From an uncultured Spirochaetaceae bacterium (GTDB lineage Bacteria > Spirochaetota > Spirochaetia > Sphaerochaetales > Sphaerochaetaceae), in assembly GCA_944390725.1 (NCBI GenBank), contig CALXQU010000004.1, positions 1 to 64,000 on the forward strand: DNA of 64,000 bases, read 5' to 3'. Below the pieces are notes generated by a model. The model saw only the letters and a program-made list of their open reading frames with translations. It did no database searches and was not told where the DNA came from. Both the position numbers and the translations under genes were made by a program. Positions within the stretch are counted from its first letter, which is position 1. Every line of letters starts with the position of its first letter. Below are positions 1 through 7,567 of the stretch, in pieces.

Positions 1-56
1 GGTACTCGAATCCGGAGGAGGCCTTCTTCCGCAAGGAGGAGGGGTATACGATATGA
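1..56 (+). CDS. C-terminal tail of an upstream gene (partial)
   Basis: Frame 3 is open from the window edge and ends at a TGA at 54-56, giving the tail YSNPEEAFFRKEEGYTI. Its stop overlaps the ATG of the next gene in an ATGA junction (53-56). That junction is common in this genome and is the main reason to call a gene here. The product cannot be identified from 17 residues. Confidence 0.5.
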   Translation, partial: YSNPEEAFFRKEEGYTI

Positions 57-640
57 GGATCTACCCGCACCTCTCGGCCGAGCACCTTGCCAATGTCTAC
101 ACAGTCGTCGACGAGGACGGCAATGCCCTCATAGTCGATCCGGCGCATATCGACAGGGAGCTGCTGGCGGTCATCGAGGAGAGATGCAGCCATCTCTCGG
201 CCGTGCTGCTGACGCATCGCCATGAGACGCATGCCGAAGGGCTGGGCACGCTGCTGAAGATATACCAGGGCGTCAAGGTCTACTCGGCATCGGACGAGAT
301 TATGGGCATCCCCTCGATAAGGCTCTCCGATGGCGCCAGGTTCCGCGTCGGGCGCATGGATATCGAGGCGATATCGGTACCGGGTCATTCGATGGACTCG
401 CTGGTCTACAGGATAGATGCCGCGCTCTTCACCGGCGATACGCTCATGGCCGGCACCATCGGCTCCACCAAGAGCGTCATCGAGAAGGAGCTGCTGATGA
501 GGTCGATCAGGGCGAAGCTGCTGCACCTGCCTGACAACTGCCTCATATATCCCGGCCACGGATCGCTTTCGAAGATCCGACTGGAGATGATGTTCAACCA
601 GGACCTGCTGGCCTCAGGCATGGCCATAATCGGCACCTAG
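53..640 (+). CDS. Metallo-beta-lactamase-fold hydrolase (glyoxalase II-like)
   Basis: A 195-residue cytoplasmic protein with the metal ligands of the metallo-beta-lactamase fold in order. These are HRHETH at residues 55-60, GH at 111-112, TGDT with Asp129, and YPGHG with His169. This order is typical of glyoxalase II and persulfide dioxygenase-like enzymes, which hydrolyse glutathione or other thioester substrates; the substrate here is unknown. The usual HxHxDH motif reads HRHETH, so Thr59 replaces the Asp that holds the second metal, which suggests a one-metal or altered site. The start follows AGGAGGGG and overlaps the upstream stop (ATGA), so the two genes are probably cotranscribed. The 3' end overlaps the convergent pseudouridine synthase gene by 27 bases. 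Confidence 0.8.
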   Translation: MRIYPHLSAEHLANVYTVVDEDGNALIVDPAHIDRELLAVIEERCSHLSAVLLTHRHETHAEGLGTLLKIYQGVKVYSASDEIMGIPSIRLSDGARFRVGRMDIEAISVPGHSMDSLVYRIDAALFTGDTLMAGTIGSTKSVIEKELLMRSIRAKLLHLPDNCLIYPGHGSLSKIRLEMMFNQDLLASGMAIIGT

Positions 641-1540
641 CCTATCCATCACCGCCCTGAAGCGGTCGGGAAGCTCCGTGGAGAACACCATCATCTCGCC
701 AGTAGACGGATGCCTTATCTCCAGGCGGCAGGCATGGAGCATCAGCGTGGCATCAGGGAATGCGGCATCAGGCCTGGAATAGATAGGGTCGCCGAGGAGC
801 GGATGGCCAATCGACTGCAGGTGGACGCGGATCTGGTGGGTGCGCCCGGTATGGATGCGGACGAGCAGCAGCGCATAGCCATCCATCTGCGCCAGCACCC
901 TGTATGATGTCCTGGCATCCTTGCCCCTGTCTGGGTTGTCGGTGGCGCGGAACCTCTTCCTGCTGCGCGGGTCGCGCTCTATGTTCGTGCCTATCTCGCC
1001 TTCGGAGGATGTGAAGAAGCCCTTGGCGATGGCATAGTAGCACTTGACCGTCCTGTGGCGCTGGAACTCCGACTGCAGCCTGCGGTGGGCCTCGAGGTTC
1101 TTGGCGATGACCATCAGCCCGCTCGTATCCTTGTCGAGCCTGTGGACGATGCCCGGGCGCGAATCATCTTCGGATGTGGAGAAGTCCTCGCCGTAGCGCG
1201 AGAGGAGCGCATTGGCCACCGTTCCGCTATGGAGCCCCGCCCCGGGATGGACGGCAATCCCCTGCGCCTTGTCGATGACGAGGATGTCATCATCCTCATA
1301 GACGGTATCGAGTGGGATATCCTCGGCCTCAAGCGAGGGGAAGACCTCCTCATCGTATTCGATGGCGATGCTGTCCCCAGCCTTCACCTTGGCGCTCTTC
1401 TTGGCTGGCCTGCCGTTTATGGCGATGGAGACGGAATCGGAGGAGAAGACGGAGCGGGGGATATCCTGCTCCCTGGCTGCGACAGCATCGATCCTCCCCT
1501 CTCCTTCTGCGGTGAATGATAGCGAGTGATGGCGCTTCAT
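614..1540 (-). CDS. rluD: RluA/RluD-family RNA pseudouridine synthase
   Basis: This enzyme isomerises uridine to pseudouridine in RNA; RluD itself acts on helix 69 of 23S rRNA. The 308 residues start with an S4-like RNA-binding segment (about 15-75). The catalytic domain follows, with the family motif HRLDKDTSGLMV near residues 134-145 that carries the catalytic Asp. Later come RTSYR and the RIHTGRTHQIRVHL block near 225-245. The length fits RluD, and assignment to RluD rather than RluC is by overall form only. It is the last gene of a four-gene minus-strand run: its ATG shares one base with the stop of the upstream small membrane-protein gene (TGATG at 1538-1542). Confidence 0.85.
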   Translation of the reverse strand: MKRHHSLSFTAEGEGRIDAVAAREQDIPRSVFSSDSVSIAINGRPAKKSAKVKAGDSIAIEYDEEVFPSLEAEDIPLDTVYEDDDILVIDKAQGIAVHPGAGLHSGTVANALLSRYGEDFSTSEDDSRPGIVHRLDKDTSGLMVIAKNLEAHRRLQSEFQRHRTVKCYYAIAKGFFTSSEGEIGTNIERDPRSRKRFRATDNPDRGKDARTSYRVLAQMDGYALLLVRIHTGRTHQIRVHLQSIGHPLLGDPIYSRPDAAFPDATLMLHACRLEIRHPSTGEMMVFSTELPDRFRAVMDRLGADYGHA

Positions 1541-1866
1541 CAGCCTACGGCTCCGATGATCCAGTCGGTGAGCGCGATTATCAGTGAGAGGCCTGCGGCG
1601 ACGCCCAGCTGGATAAGCACCTGCTGGTACGGCTCGGAAGGCCCCTGCGCGCCCAATGATGTCGCCAGCGAATAGGCTCCCATGGAAAGCGGGAACGTGA
1701 TGGCGAGGGAACCGAAGAAGATCGATTCCGCCCTCCTGAGCTCATGCGCCCAGATGGGGAATTCCTCCTCGGTATACGGTTCGTATTCATACTCGATGGG
1801 CTCTGCCACGAGCGGCGGCACCAGCATCGAGAATATCAGCAGAAAGGCAATTATCCTCTTCCTCAA
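1540..1866 (-). CDS. Small exported or membrane protein, unknown
   Basis: A 108-residue protein with a clear N-terminal signal peptide: MRKR, a hydrophobic stretch and LVAEP. An acidic Tyr/Glu-rich segment follows (about residues 22-40), then two hydrophobic helices (about 50-70 and 85-105). I recognise no family. Its gene is fused into the operon by a four-base ATGA overlap with yggS upstream and a one-base overlap with the pseudouridine synthase downstream, so it is translated together with them. The likely location is the inner membrane, with the acidic segment outside. Confidence 0.6.
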   Translation of the reverse strand: MRKRIIAFLLIFSMLVPPLVAEPIEYEYEPYTEEEFPIWAHELRRAESIFFGSLAITFPLSMGAYSLATSLGAQGPSEPYQQVLIQLGVAAGLSLIIALTDWIIGAVG

Positions 1867-2525
1867 GCTCTAGCTCCGAATATCGCAGTGCCGATCCTCA
1901 CTTCCGTGGAACCGCATGCAAGCGCTTGCTGCCAGTCGGCAGACATACCCATTGATAGTACATCACAATCGGAGGAAAGGGAATTCATCCCGGCAAACAC
2001 CTTATGCGCATAGGAGAAAGCCTCCCTGTTCCTCTCCCTGTCATAGCCTAGCGGCCCCACCGTCATCAGCCCCTTCAGGATGATATGGGGGCAGTCTGCC
2101 ATGATATGGCCTGCCGCGGCGAGGGCCTCCTCTTCCGTGCGGAATCCCGCCTTCTGCTCCTCTCCCGAGCTGTTGAGCTCCAGGAGCACCTCTATCGTCC
2201 TCCCGAGCGCCGCGGCCTCTTTCTCGATCTTGTCGATGAGCGGGAGGCTGTCCACGCTCTCGATCCTGTCAGCGATCTGCAGCGCCTTGCGGACCTTGTT
2301 CCTCTGCAGCTGCCCGATGAGGTAGAGCCTCATGCCCTCAGGGCGCTCGCCCATGGGAGGGAACTTCGCCTCCGCCTCCTGCACCCTGTTCTCGCCGAAG
2401 ATGCGCGCGCCTTCGGCATATGCTTCCATGACGGCCTCGTATGGATGCGTCTTCGAGACAGCCACCAGCACGGCGCTGCCCGAGACTGCCCTCACCTCCT
2501 GCAGGACCCCTGAATATCCGGTCAT
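1863..2525 (-). CDS. yggS: YggS/PLPBP-family pyridoxal phosphate homeostasis protein
   Basis: This is a pyridoxal-5'-phosphate carrier and homeostasis protein with a single TIM-barrel domain related to the alanine racemase N-terminal domain. The PLP-binding lysine lies in VAVSKTHP (Lys25). GENRVQE, ELNSSGEEQKAGF and LMTVGP match the family, as does the C-terminal LSMGMSADWQQAL block that holds the phosphate site. At 220 residues it is full length. The gene overlaps its neighbours on both sides by four bases (1863-1866 and 2522-2525), in an operon CmpB-type gene - yggS - small membrane protein - rluD. Confidence 0.9.
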   Translation of the reverse strand: MTGYSGVLQEVRAVSGSAVLVAVSKTHPYEAVMEAYAEGARIFGENRVQEAEAKFPPMGERPEGMRLYLIGQLQRNKVRKALQIADRIESVDSLPLIDKIEKEAAALGRTIEVLLELNSSGEEQKAGFRTEEEALAAAGHIMADCPHIILKGLMTVGPLGYDRERNREAFSYAHKVFAGMNSLSSDCDVLSMGMSADWQQALACGSTEVRIGTAIFGARA

Positions 2526-3352
2526 TTCCTATCTCCTCTAAGCTCGTCGAGCTTCTCCCTGTCCAGCTCTGCAACCTCGGCCTTCTGCCTCCTGCGCAGC
2601 GCGGCACGCTCCCTTGACCAGGAGGCGATGACCTCTATCTGGCGCCTGATCTCCTCGTTCCTCGCGCTCATGCTCGGGTTGGAGCGGGCGACATGGCTGG
2701 CCTTGAGCAGGAAGCGGTCCCTGTACTTCTGCAGGTCCTCCTCGAGCCTGGCGCGGAGCTCTTCAGCAAGCTCCTTCTTCCCAGCCGCCACAAGGGCCTT
2801 CGTCCTCTCCTCGATATCCTTCCTCTTTTCCCTGATGAGGGCAAGACCCTGCCTGAAGTGGATCATCTTCATCACGGAAAGCGATGTATCGACGGATACG
2901 GCGGCCACGATGAAATGGGAAAGCGGCACGAGCACCGCGGAAGGTATCGCCGCGATGATATCGGCGACGATCGGCTCCGCTATCCTTACGGTCACTATGC
3001 CCATGATGCCGAAGAGCGTCGAGTTGAGGAGGCATACCCTGCCGTTGATGTTGCCGAAGTGCTTCGAGTAGTCCCAGAGCTTTACCGAGAAGCATTTCTC
3101 GAGAAGCCATGAGGTGAAGTACTCAAGGCACGATGTGAGCACGAACGCCGATGCAAAGAGCAGGAATATATTCCCCTTGATAGGAGCCGGCAGCACATAC
3201 ACGATGAGGCCGCCGAAGCCATAGATCGGCAGATACGGGCCATACAGGAAGCCCCTGTTCACGAAGCGATGCTGCGGTATAGAGCAGTAGATTACTTCCG
3301 AGATATATCCAAGGATCGAATATATGAAGAAGTGGAGGATGAATTCAGCCAT
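2522..3352 (-). CDS. CmpB-type membrane protein (putative ABC transporter permease family)
   Basis: About 276 residues. The N-terminal part has four to five membrane segments and the signature of the CmpB family (FLYGPYLPIYGFGG, then CLEYFTSWLLEKCF and LWDYS). A long charged, probably coiled-coil tail follows from about residue 170. The family is annotated as a putative ABC permease, but the function is not established. I place the start at the ATG at 3352 (MAEFILHFF). A longer reading frame reaches a GTG at 3400, but that start would overlap the -35 box of the divergent tRNA promoter. It is the first gene of the operon that runs to rluD. Confidence 0.75.
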   Translation of the reverse strand: MAEFILHFFIYSILGYISEVIYCSIPQHRFVNRGFLYGPYLPIYGFGGLIVYVLPAPIKGNIFLLFASAFVLTSCLEYFTSWLLEKCFSVKLWDYSKHFGNINGRVCLLNSTLFGIMGIVTVRIAEPIVADIIAAIPSAVLVPLSHFIVAAVSVDTSLSVMKMIHFRQGLALIREKRKDIEERTKALVAAGKKELAEELRARLEEDLQKYRDRFLLKASHVARSNPSMSARNEEIRRQIEVIASWSRERAALRRRQKAEVAELDREKLDELRGDRK

Positions 3353-3400
3353 ATCATAAAGATAACCCCAACCGGTGCCGAATGGAAGCGATGGCAGCAC

Positions 3401-3429
3401 TTTACATGACCCGCGAGAGTGTGTATACT
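3401..3429 (+). promoter_or_regulatory. Sigma-70 promoter of the tRNA-Val gene
   Basis: TTTACA at 3401-3406 and TATACT at 3424-3429 are separated by 17 bases, and transcription would start a few bases before the tRNA at 3442. Both boxes are close to consensus. The promoter faces away from the CmpB gene. Confidence 0.8.
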
Positions 3430-3441
3430 CTCACCGTTGCC

Positions 3442-3513
3442 GGAGGATTAGCTCAGCGGGAGAGCGCTTGCCTTACAAGCAAGATGTCACAAGTTCAATC
3501 CTTGTATCCTCCA
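3442..3513 (+). tRNA. tRNA-Val (anticodon TAC)
   Basis: A complete cloverleaf. The acceptor stem GGAGGAT (3442-3448) pairs with ATCCTCC (3506-3512). The D arm holds AGCTCAGCGGGAGAGC. The anticodon arm is CTTGC-CTTACAA-GCAAG with anticodon TAC, read as valine (GTA). The T arm holds GTTCAATC, and the discriminator is A3513. The 3' CCA is not encoded (ACT follows), so it must be added enzymatically. The tRNA is 72 bases long and stands alone, with its own promoter and terminator. Confidence 0.95.
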
Positions 3514-3516
3514 CTT

Positions 3517-3550
3517 GAAAGCTCCTTGCATTGCAGGGAGCTTTCCTTTT
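3517..3550 (+). terminator. Intrinsic terminator after tRNA-Val
   Basis: A GAAAGCTCC / GGAGCTTTC stem with a loop of about 11 bases, followed by CTTTTG. It begins four bases after the tRNA. Confidence 0.75.
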
Positions 3551-3926
3551 GCCGCAGCATCGCCTGTACCATCCCTGTACCATTGGCATGGCAAGCCAAT
3601 ATGCCATAAAAGCAAAACTAAAGCTGCATGAAACAATATTATTATTTTGGTATAATCATATAGATTCTATAATAAACAATGCATAATCATATTGATATAA
3701 TATCATATCAATTGATACAGCCATATTCTGATACTGCAAAAATAGCAGTCTGATTGTTGGAATACGCAAAGCGATATCATCATTCCGTACCGTGCAGGAT
3801 CGATATCCTAAGCCTCTTCATCCGGATCTAGGAGATACCTGCCTATTGCATTGGATCAAGCTACTTAGAGCTATCCTTCCGGATACCTGATACAGCTAAA
3901 GGCTCCATCCCGGCATCATCGATGCC
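3551..3926. other. AT-rich intergenic stretch, no gene seen
   Basis: It lies between the tRNA terminator and the dehydratase gene. The first part contains ATTGGC/GCCAAT (about 3580-3600). A strongly AT-rich core follows, with nested palindromes around TATCATATCAATTGATA (about 3700-3720). No open frame has a ribosome site. A short GGCATC-ATC-GATGCC hairpin lies at 3911-3925. Confidence 0.5.
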
Positions 3927-3965
3927 GAAGGCACTGCACCTTGCATCAGGAAGGTGCAGGCCTTC
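3927..3965 (-). terminator. Strong hairpin downstream of the dehydratase gene
   Basis: GAAGGC plus CTGCACCTT on one side pair with AAGGTGCAG plus GCCTTC on the other, 15 pairs with one bulged A. The hairpin starts 8 bases beyond the dehydratase stop at 3974. There is no clear T run, so it may act as a 3' stabilising hairpin as much as a terminator. Confidence 0.55.
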
Positions 3966-3973
3966 GCGCGGGC

Positions 3974-5719
3974 TCATTCCATGTAGCCGCCTTTCATCGG
4001 GCTGGTGGCATTCTCGGAATAGACCTTCAGCACTCCGCTATCGTACCTGGGTTCCCGGGGCTTCCAGGCGGCAAGCCTCTCCTCCAGGACCTTCGCGACT
4101 TCCCCAGGGGAAAGCCGCTTTCCCTTGACACCGACGATATCGAGGCGGCGGGAAGGGATATCGAGCTCGATAAGGTCACCCTCCTCTACCAAGGCTATCG
4201 GACCGCCATCGGCAGCCTCTGGCGAGACATGCCCGATTGAAGGCCCTTTCGATGCACCGGAGAAACGCCCATCGGTGATCAGCGCTATGCTCTTGCCCAG
4301 TTCGGAATCGGAGGATATCGCCTCCGTCGTATAGAAGAGCTCCGGCATCCCGGATCCCTTGGGCCCCTCATAGCGTACGATGACAGCATCTCCTGGCTGG
4401 ATCCTGCGGGAGAGGACCGCGGCAATAGCATCCTCCTCGCAGTCGAACGGACGGGCTGTCAGGACTGCGTGGAACATCTCCTCCGGAACTGCCGAGTGCT
4501 TTACCACGGAGCCTTCCGGGGCCAGATTGCCCTTCAGGATAGCTATGGTCCCATGACTGCCTATCGGCTTGCCGTAGGGCCTGATGATGTCTTCCTTGGC
4601 AACGCCCTTCTCCCTCCTGTACTTCTCGCAGATGCTGTAGTAGTCAGTCTTCTTCAGGTCCTCCAGGTTCTCGCCCAGGGTCTTTCCGGTAACCGTCATC
4701 GCATCAAGATGGAGAAGCTGCCTGACCTCCTCCATGATTGCAGGCACGCCACCGGCATAGAAGACATACTCGGCCGGCCAGTAACCGGCAGGCCTTACAT
4801 CCAGTATGTAATGGGCATCGCGGTGGATCCTTTCGAAGGTCCCGGCATCGATGTCGACTCCGAACTCATGGGCGATTGCCGGCAGGTGGAGAATGGCGTT
4901 GGTAGAGCCTGAAATCGCAGCATGGATGATGATTGCGTTCTCAAAGCTCCTTATGTCGACGATGTCATGGGCAGCGAGGCCTGAGAGCGCGAGCTTCATC
5001 GCAGCCTCTCCCGCCCTTTCGGCAGCATCAGGGAGTTCCGGGCAGACCGCAGGAAGCAGCGCAGTGCCTGGAAGGGCAAGGCCAAGTGCCTCGCTCATCA
5101 CCTGCATCGTGCATGCGGTACCCATGAAGGAGCAGGCACCGCAGGAGGGGCAGGCATTGTGCTTGTAATAGCTGAACTCCTGTTCGGTGATCTCCCCTCT
5201 TGCGCACTTGGCATTGTAGGCACCGATCATCTCGAGCGTGAGCAGGCCGGGACCGGCCTTCATGACTCCGCCGGGAAGCACGACGGACGGAAGGTCCGTA
5301 CGGCCGATTCCCATCAGGAGCCCGGGCAGTCCCTTGTCACAGCTTGCGATGAAAACGCCTGCATCAAAGGGTGTAGCATTGTTGTGTATCTCCACCATGT
5401 TCGCAATCATGTCACGGCTTGCAAGGGAATAGTTGATTCCGTCATGGCCTTGGGCCTGGCCATCGCAGATGTCGGTGACGAAGTAGCGTGCAGGTCTTCC
5501 GCCTGCCTTCCTGACACCATCGGCAGCCTTCTCGACCAGCGGCAGAAGCCCGCTTGAACCGGGATGGCTGTCACCGAAAGTGCTCTCGATCAGGATCTTC
5601 GGCTTGCCGAGATCTCCGATTCCCCAGCCCATTCCCAGACGGAGCGGATCCATCTCGGGAGCAAGCTTCCTCACCTTCTCGCTCTTAAGTCCCTCTTTTT
5701 GCATTTCTGTTTCCTGCAT
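3974..5719 (-). CDS. IlvD/Edd-family dehydratase (probably a sugar-acid dehydratase)
   Basis: The IlvD/Edd family dehydrates 2,3-dihydroxy acids or sugar acids with an iron-sulfur cluster in the cytoplasm. The 581 residues show the cluster and metal motifs: TDICDG near 84, ASCDKGLPG near 128, and NACPSCGACSFMGTA near 190. Later come the family blocks HGTIAILKGNLAPEGSVVKHS, RYEGPKGSGMPE and ITDGRFSG. A second, canonical IlvD is encoded at 60.9-62.6 kb in a leu/ilv operon. This copy is longer, divergent and monocistronic, so I infer a sugar-acid substrate (pentonate or hexonate) rather than the branched-chain intermediate. No pathway neighbour names the substrate. Calling it a second dihydroxy-acid dehydratase is the alternative. 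Confidence 0.8.
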   Translation of the reverse strand: MQETEMQKEGLKSEKVRKLAPEMDPLRLGMGWGIGDLGKPKILIESTFGDSHPGSSGLLPLVEKAADGVRKAGGRPARYFVTDICDGQAQGHDGINYSLASRDMIANMVEIHNNATPFDAGVFIASCDKGLPGLLMGIGRTDLPSVVLPGGVMKAGPGLLTLEMIGAYNAKCARGEITEQEFSYYKHNACPSCGACSFMGTACTMQVMSEALGLALPGTALLPAVCPELPDAAERAGEAAMKLALSGLAAHDIVDIRSFENAIIIHAAISGSTNAILHLPAIAHEFGVDIDAGTFERIHRDAHYILDVRPAGYWPAEYVFYAGGVPAIMEEVRQLLHLDAMTVTGKTLGENLEDLKKTDYYSICEKYRREKGVAKEDIIRPYGKPIGSHGTIAILKGNLAPEGSVVKHSAVPEEMFHAVLTARPFDCEEDAIAAVLSRRIQPGDAVIVRYEGPKGSGMPELFYTTEAISSDSELGKSIALITDGRFSGASKGPSIGHVSPEAADGGPIALVEEGDLIELDIPSRRLDIVGVKGKRLSPGEVAKVLEERLAAWKPREPRYDSGVLKVYSENATSPMKGGYME

Positions 5720-6104
5720 ATCCTAGATATGATACCAGACAAATCGCTTCCCGCTATCCTGCCGTCCCAACATTGCTGATGAACCACTCCCCGTAGATGT
5801 GATTCCAGCATCAGGCCCTATAGCCAGAGCTGAGGATGCCAAACATGGCTCAAAGGCTTATCTTCCTTGGCACATCCAGTACGCTTCACATCCAACTTCC
5901 ATCAGAATCATTATAAATGATATGTATTATTATACAATACTGTATTGTATTTATAAAAAAATATGCATGATTAGATATAAGTAAATCATCATATATATTG
6001 ATAAAAATAGACTTTCATATCGTAATAATATCAATTACGTCGCAAAGAACCGAAAAAAACATATAAACTACTGCTGATTATCCAGGATATTGATGCCTCA
6101 TGGT
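5720..6104. other. AT-rich intergenic stretch, no gene seen
   Basis: The part next to the dehydratase start carries GATATGATACCAGACAA, which could be a regulator site but is not a clean palindrome. The remainder (about 5900-6060) is very AT-rich, with repeated ATATAT and AATACTGTATTG-type short palindromes. No supported open frame is present. Confidence 0.4.
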
Positions 6105-6395
6105 TCAGAGCAGATCTCCCAACCGCCCTGCCAGATAGAGCGGTATATTGGTAATCTGCCCGTTCATCTGATAGCCCATCTTCGAGAAGCGTACTGCAGT
6201 CTTCGGCAGATTCTCCTGATGAATCTCCTGAATGAAGGGGCACTCCAGTCTTCCTCCCCCTTTACCCTATGGGAATCAGGGACGCATCATGCTGAAGCAT
6301 GAAATCAATCTCCATATTCTTCGTGCTGTAGTATGCCGGATCCACGCTGAACTGCCCCTTCAGCTGCTGCAGGGGATGGTTCTCGCTCATTGGCA
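6105..6395 (-). pseudogene. C-terminal remnant of a DUF4143-type AAA ATPase
   Basis: Read on the minus strand, three short frames together give the end of an ATP-binding DUF4143 protein. First comes LKGQFSVDPAYYSTKN followed by MEIDFMLQHDASLIPI, then VKGEEDWSAPSF in a second frame. The third frame gives IQEIHQENLPKTAVRFSKMG and then QITNIPLYLAGRLGDLL with a stop at 6105-6107. The order and the nuclease-like (V/I)EVDF..IPIEVK pattern are those of the family. Two frameshifts and the missing ATPase half make it a dead fragment. It abuts a TnpB remnant on its 5' side. Confidence 0.65.
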
Positions 6396-6419
6396 CTTGA
6401 ACTGGTGAACTACCCCATC

Positions 6420-6870
6420 TTAGCCGGAGCTTGAAGATGAAGCTTCCGGCTTCCCCACAGAACGCTTCCATGCCTCATGCGAGACATCGAAGCCTGACAT
6501 CCGCTCCACCGGAGTACGCTTTTGTTCCGGAAGCGTGCAGGCTATCTCATGCTTGCCTGCAATAAGCACTGTCTTTTGCGGTCTTAGTATCTCGCTCTTC
6601 GGTATATCTGCATGCGGAGCAGGCGAACACCCTGTCAGAAAGCGTGATGCTCTCATGGATATGTCCGCATATAGGATACATCCTCGTCGACGGGAAGAAG
6701 CAGTCAATCACAAGAACGTTTGGACTTGACATCACCTTGTTCTTCAGCGTGCCGAGGGTTGAGTTCTGTACATGCTTTCCAAACAGCCCCTTGTGCTAGC
6801 CCCTGATGTTCTCATCCTGCATGACCACACGATATCGTCCCTGCCGATATCGTGATATGGGCTACTGACA
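6420..6870 (-). pseudogene. Decayed TnpB (IS1341-type) fragment
   Basis: The minus strand encodes the C-terminal third of a TnpB nuclease in broken frames. The order is DIGRDDIV and a QDENIRG-like segment, an in-frame TAG, then GTLKNKVMSSPNVLVIDCFF, PSTRMYPICGHIHESITLSD, CSACRYTEERDTKTAK, and KTVLIAGKHEIACTLPEQKR ending in TPVERM and SVGKPEAS. The CxxC...CxxC zinc ribbon (with CGH as one half) and the FFPST and DxxTxxAK motifs mark TnpB. At least one stop and one frameshift inactivate it. It differs from the intact tnpB at 7568-8824, so it is the remains of another element. Confidence 0.65.
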
Positions 6871-7567
6871 CCGAGTACTTCTTCCTCCGTATCATGTTCG
6901 AGAGCCGTAAGCCTCTTCTTGTATATAGATCTCGGAAAACACAAAATTTTCTGAACTGATACATTTTTTCTGTAGTTTTACAAACCAAAATTACATTTTT
7001 TCCGCATTTACAGTTCATTGAATCATACTTCATCTATAATATATATCTATTATCGATTGATAAACTGCATCGTTATACTATTTTTTTATATAATATATAA
7101 ATCAGTATCAATTAATACAATATCATTATTATATATTTCATTCATTGGACTTACTAAAAAAAACCGTCTAAAATAGCAGTGAAAAATATTGATATATGAC
7201 AAATTCATATCGCTAAGGTATGGATAATATGCAATACCAGCATTATCTTACAATTGGATTTAGATTAGATCTTCCTGCGGCACTGCTTTGCAGACAGATA
7301 CCACCCTCTTGATCCTATAATCGGCGGCATATATAGATTGCGTGCTACGAGACGAATTAAGCTATATGGCAGATATTGCCTGGCATCATGGATTCCTATG
7401 CAGGGCTTTGGTGTCAGGCCATCTCACTGGCTATCGAAGAGATTTGATTATCAGAGCAATGCGTCATAGATATCTTCCCCATTGATGAGGATTGCATCGT
7501 CTGGCCTATGGGAAAACCCGGATGAGGATATGAAACCTATATTCCTCGCCGTGACTTACTCTCCATC
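6871..7567. other. AT-rich stretch downstream of the IS element
   Basis: From 6930 to about 7250 the sequence is extremely AT-rich with long A/T runs and short palindromes such as TATCAATTAATA. From 7260 to 7567 the composition returns towards the genome mean, but I find no supported gene. The last 100-150 bases lie just beyond the tnpB stop, where the right end of the IS element and its omega RNA are expected. I cannot fix the exact end. Confidence 0.4.

Noticed and set aside
3353..3400. GTG-started extension of the CmpB-type gene to 3400
   Set aside because: It would run to the edge of the tRNA promoter, adds 16 residues with no membrane character before MAEFILHFF, and has no ribosome site.
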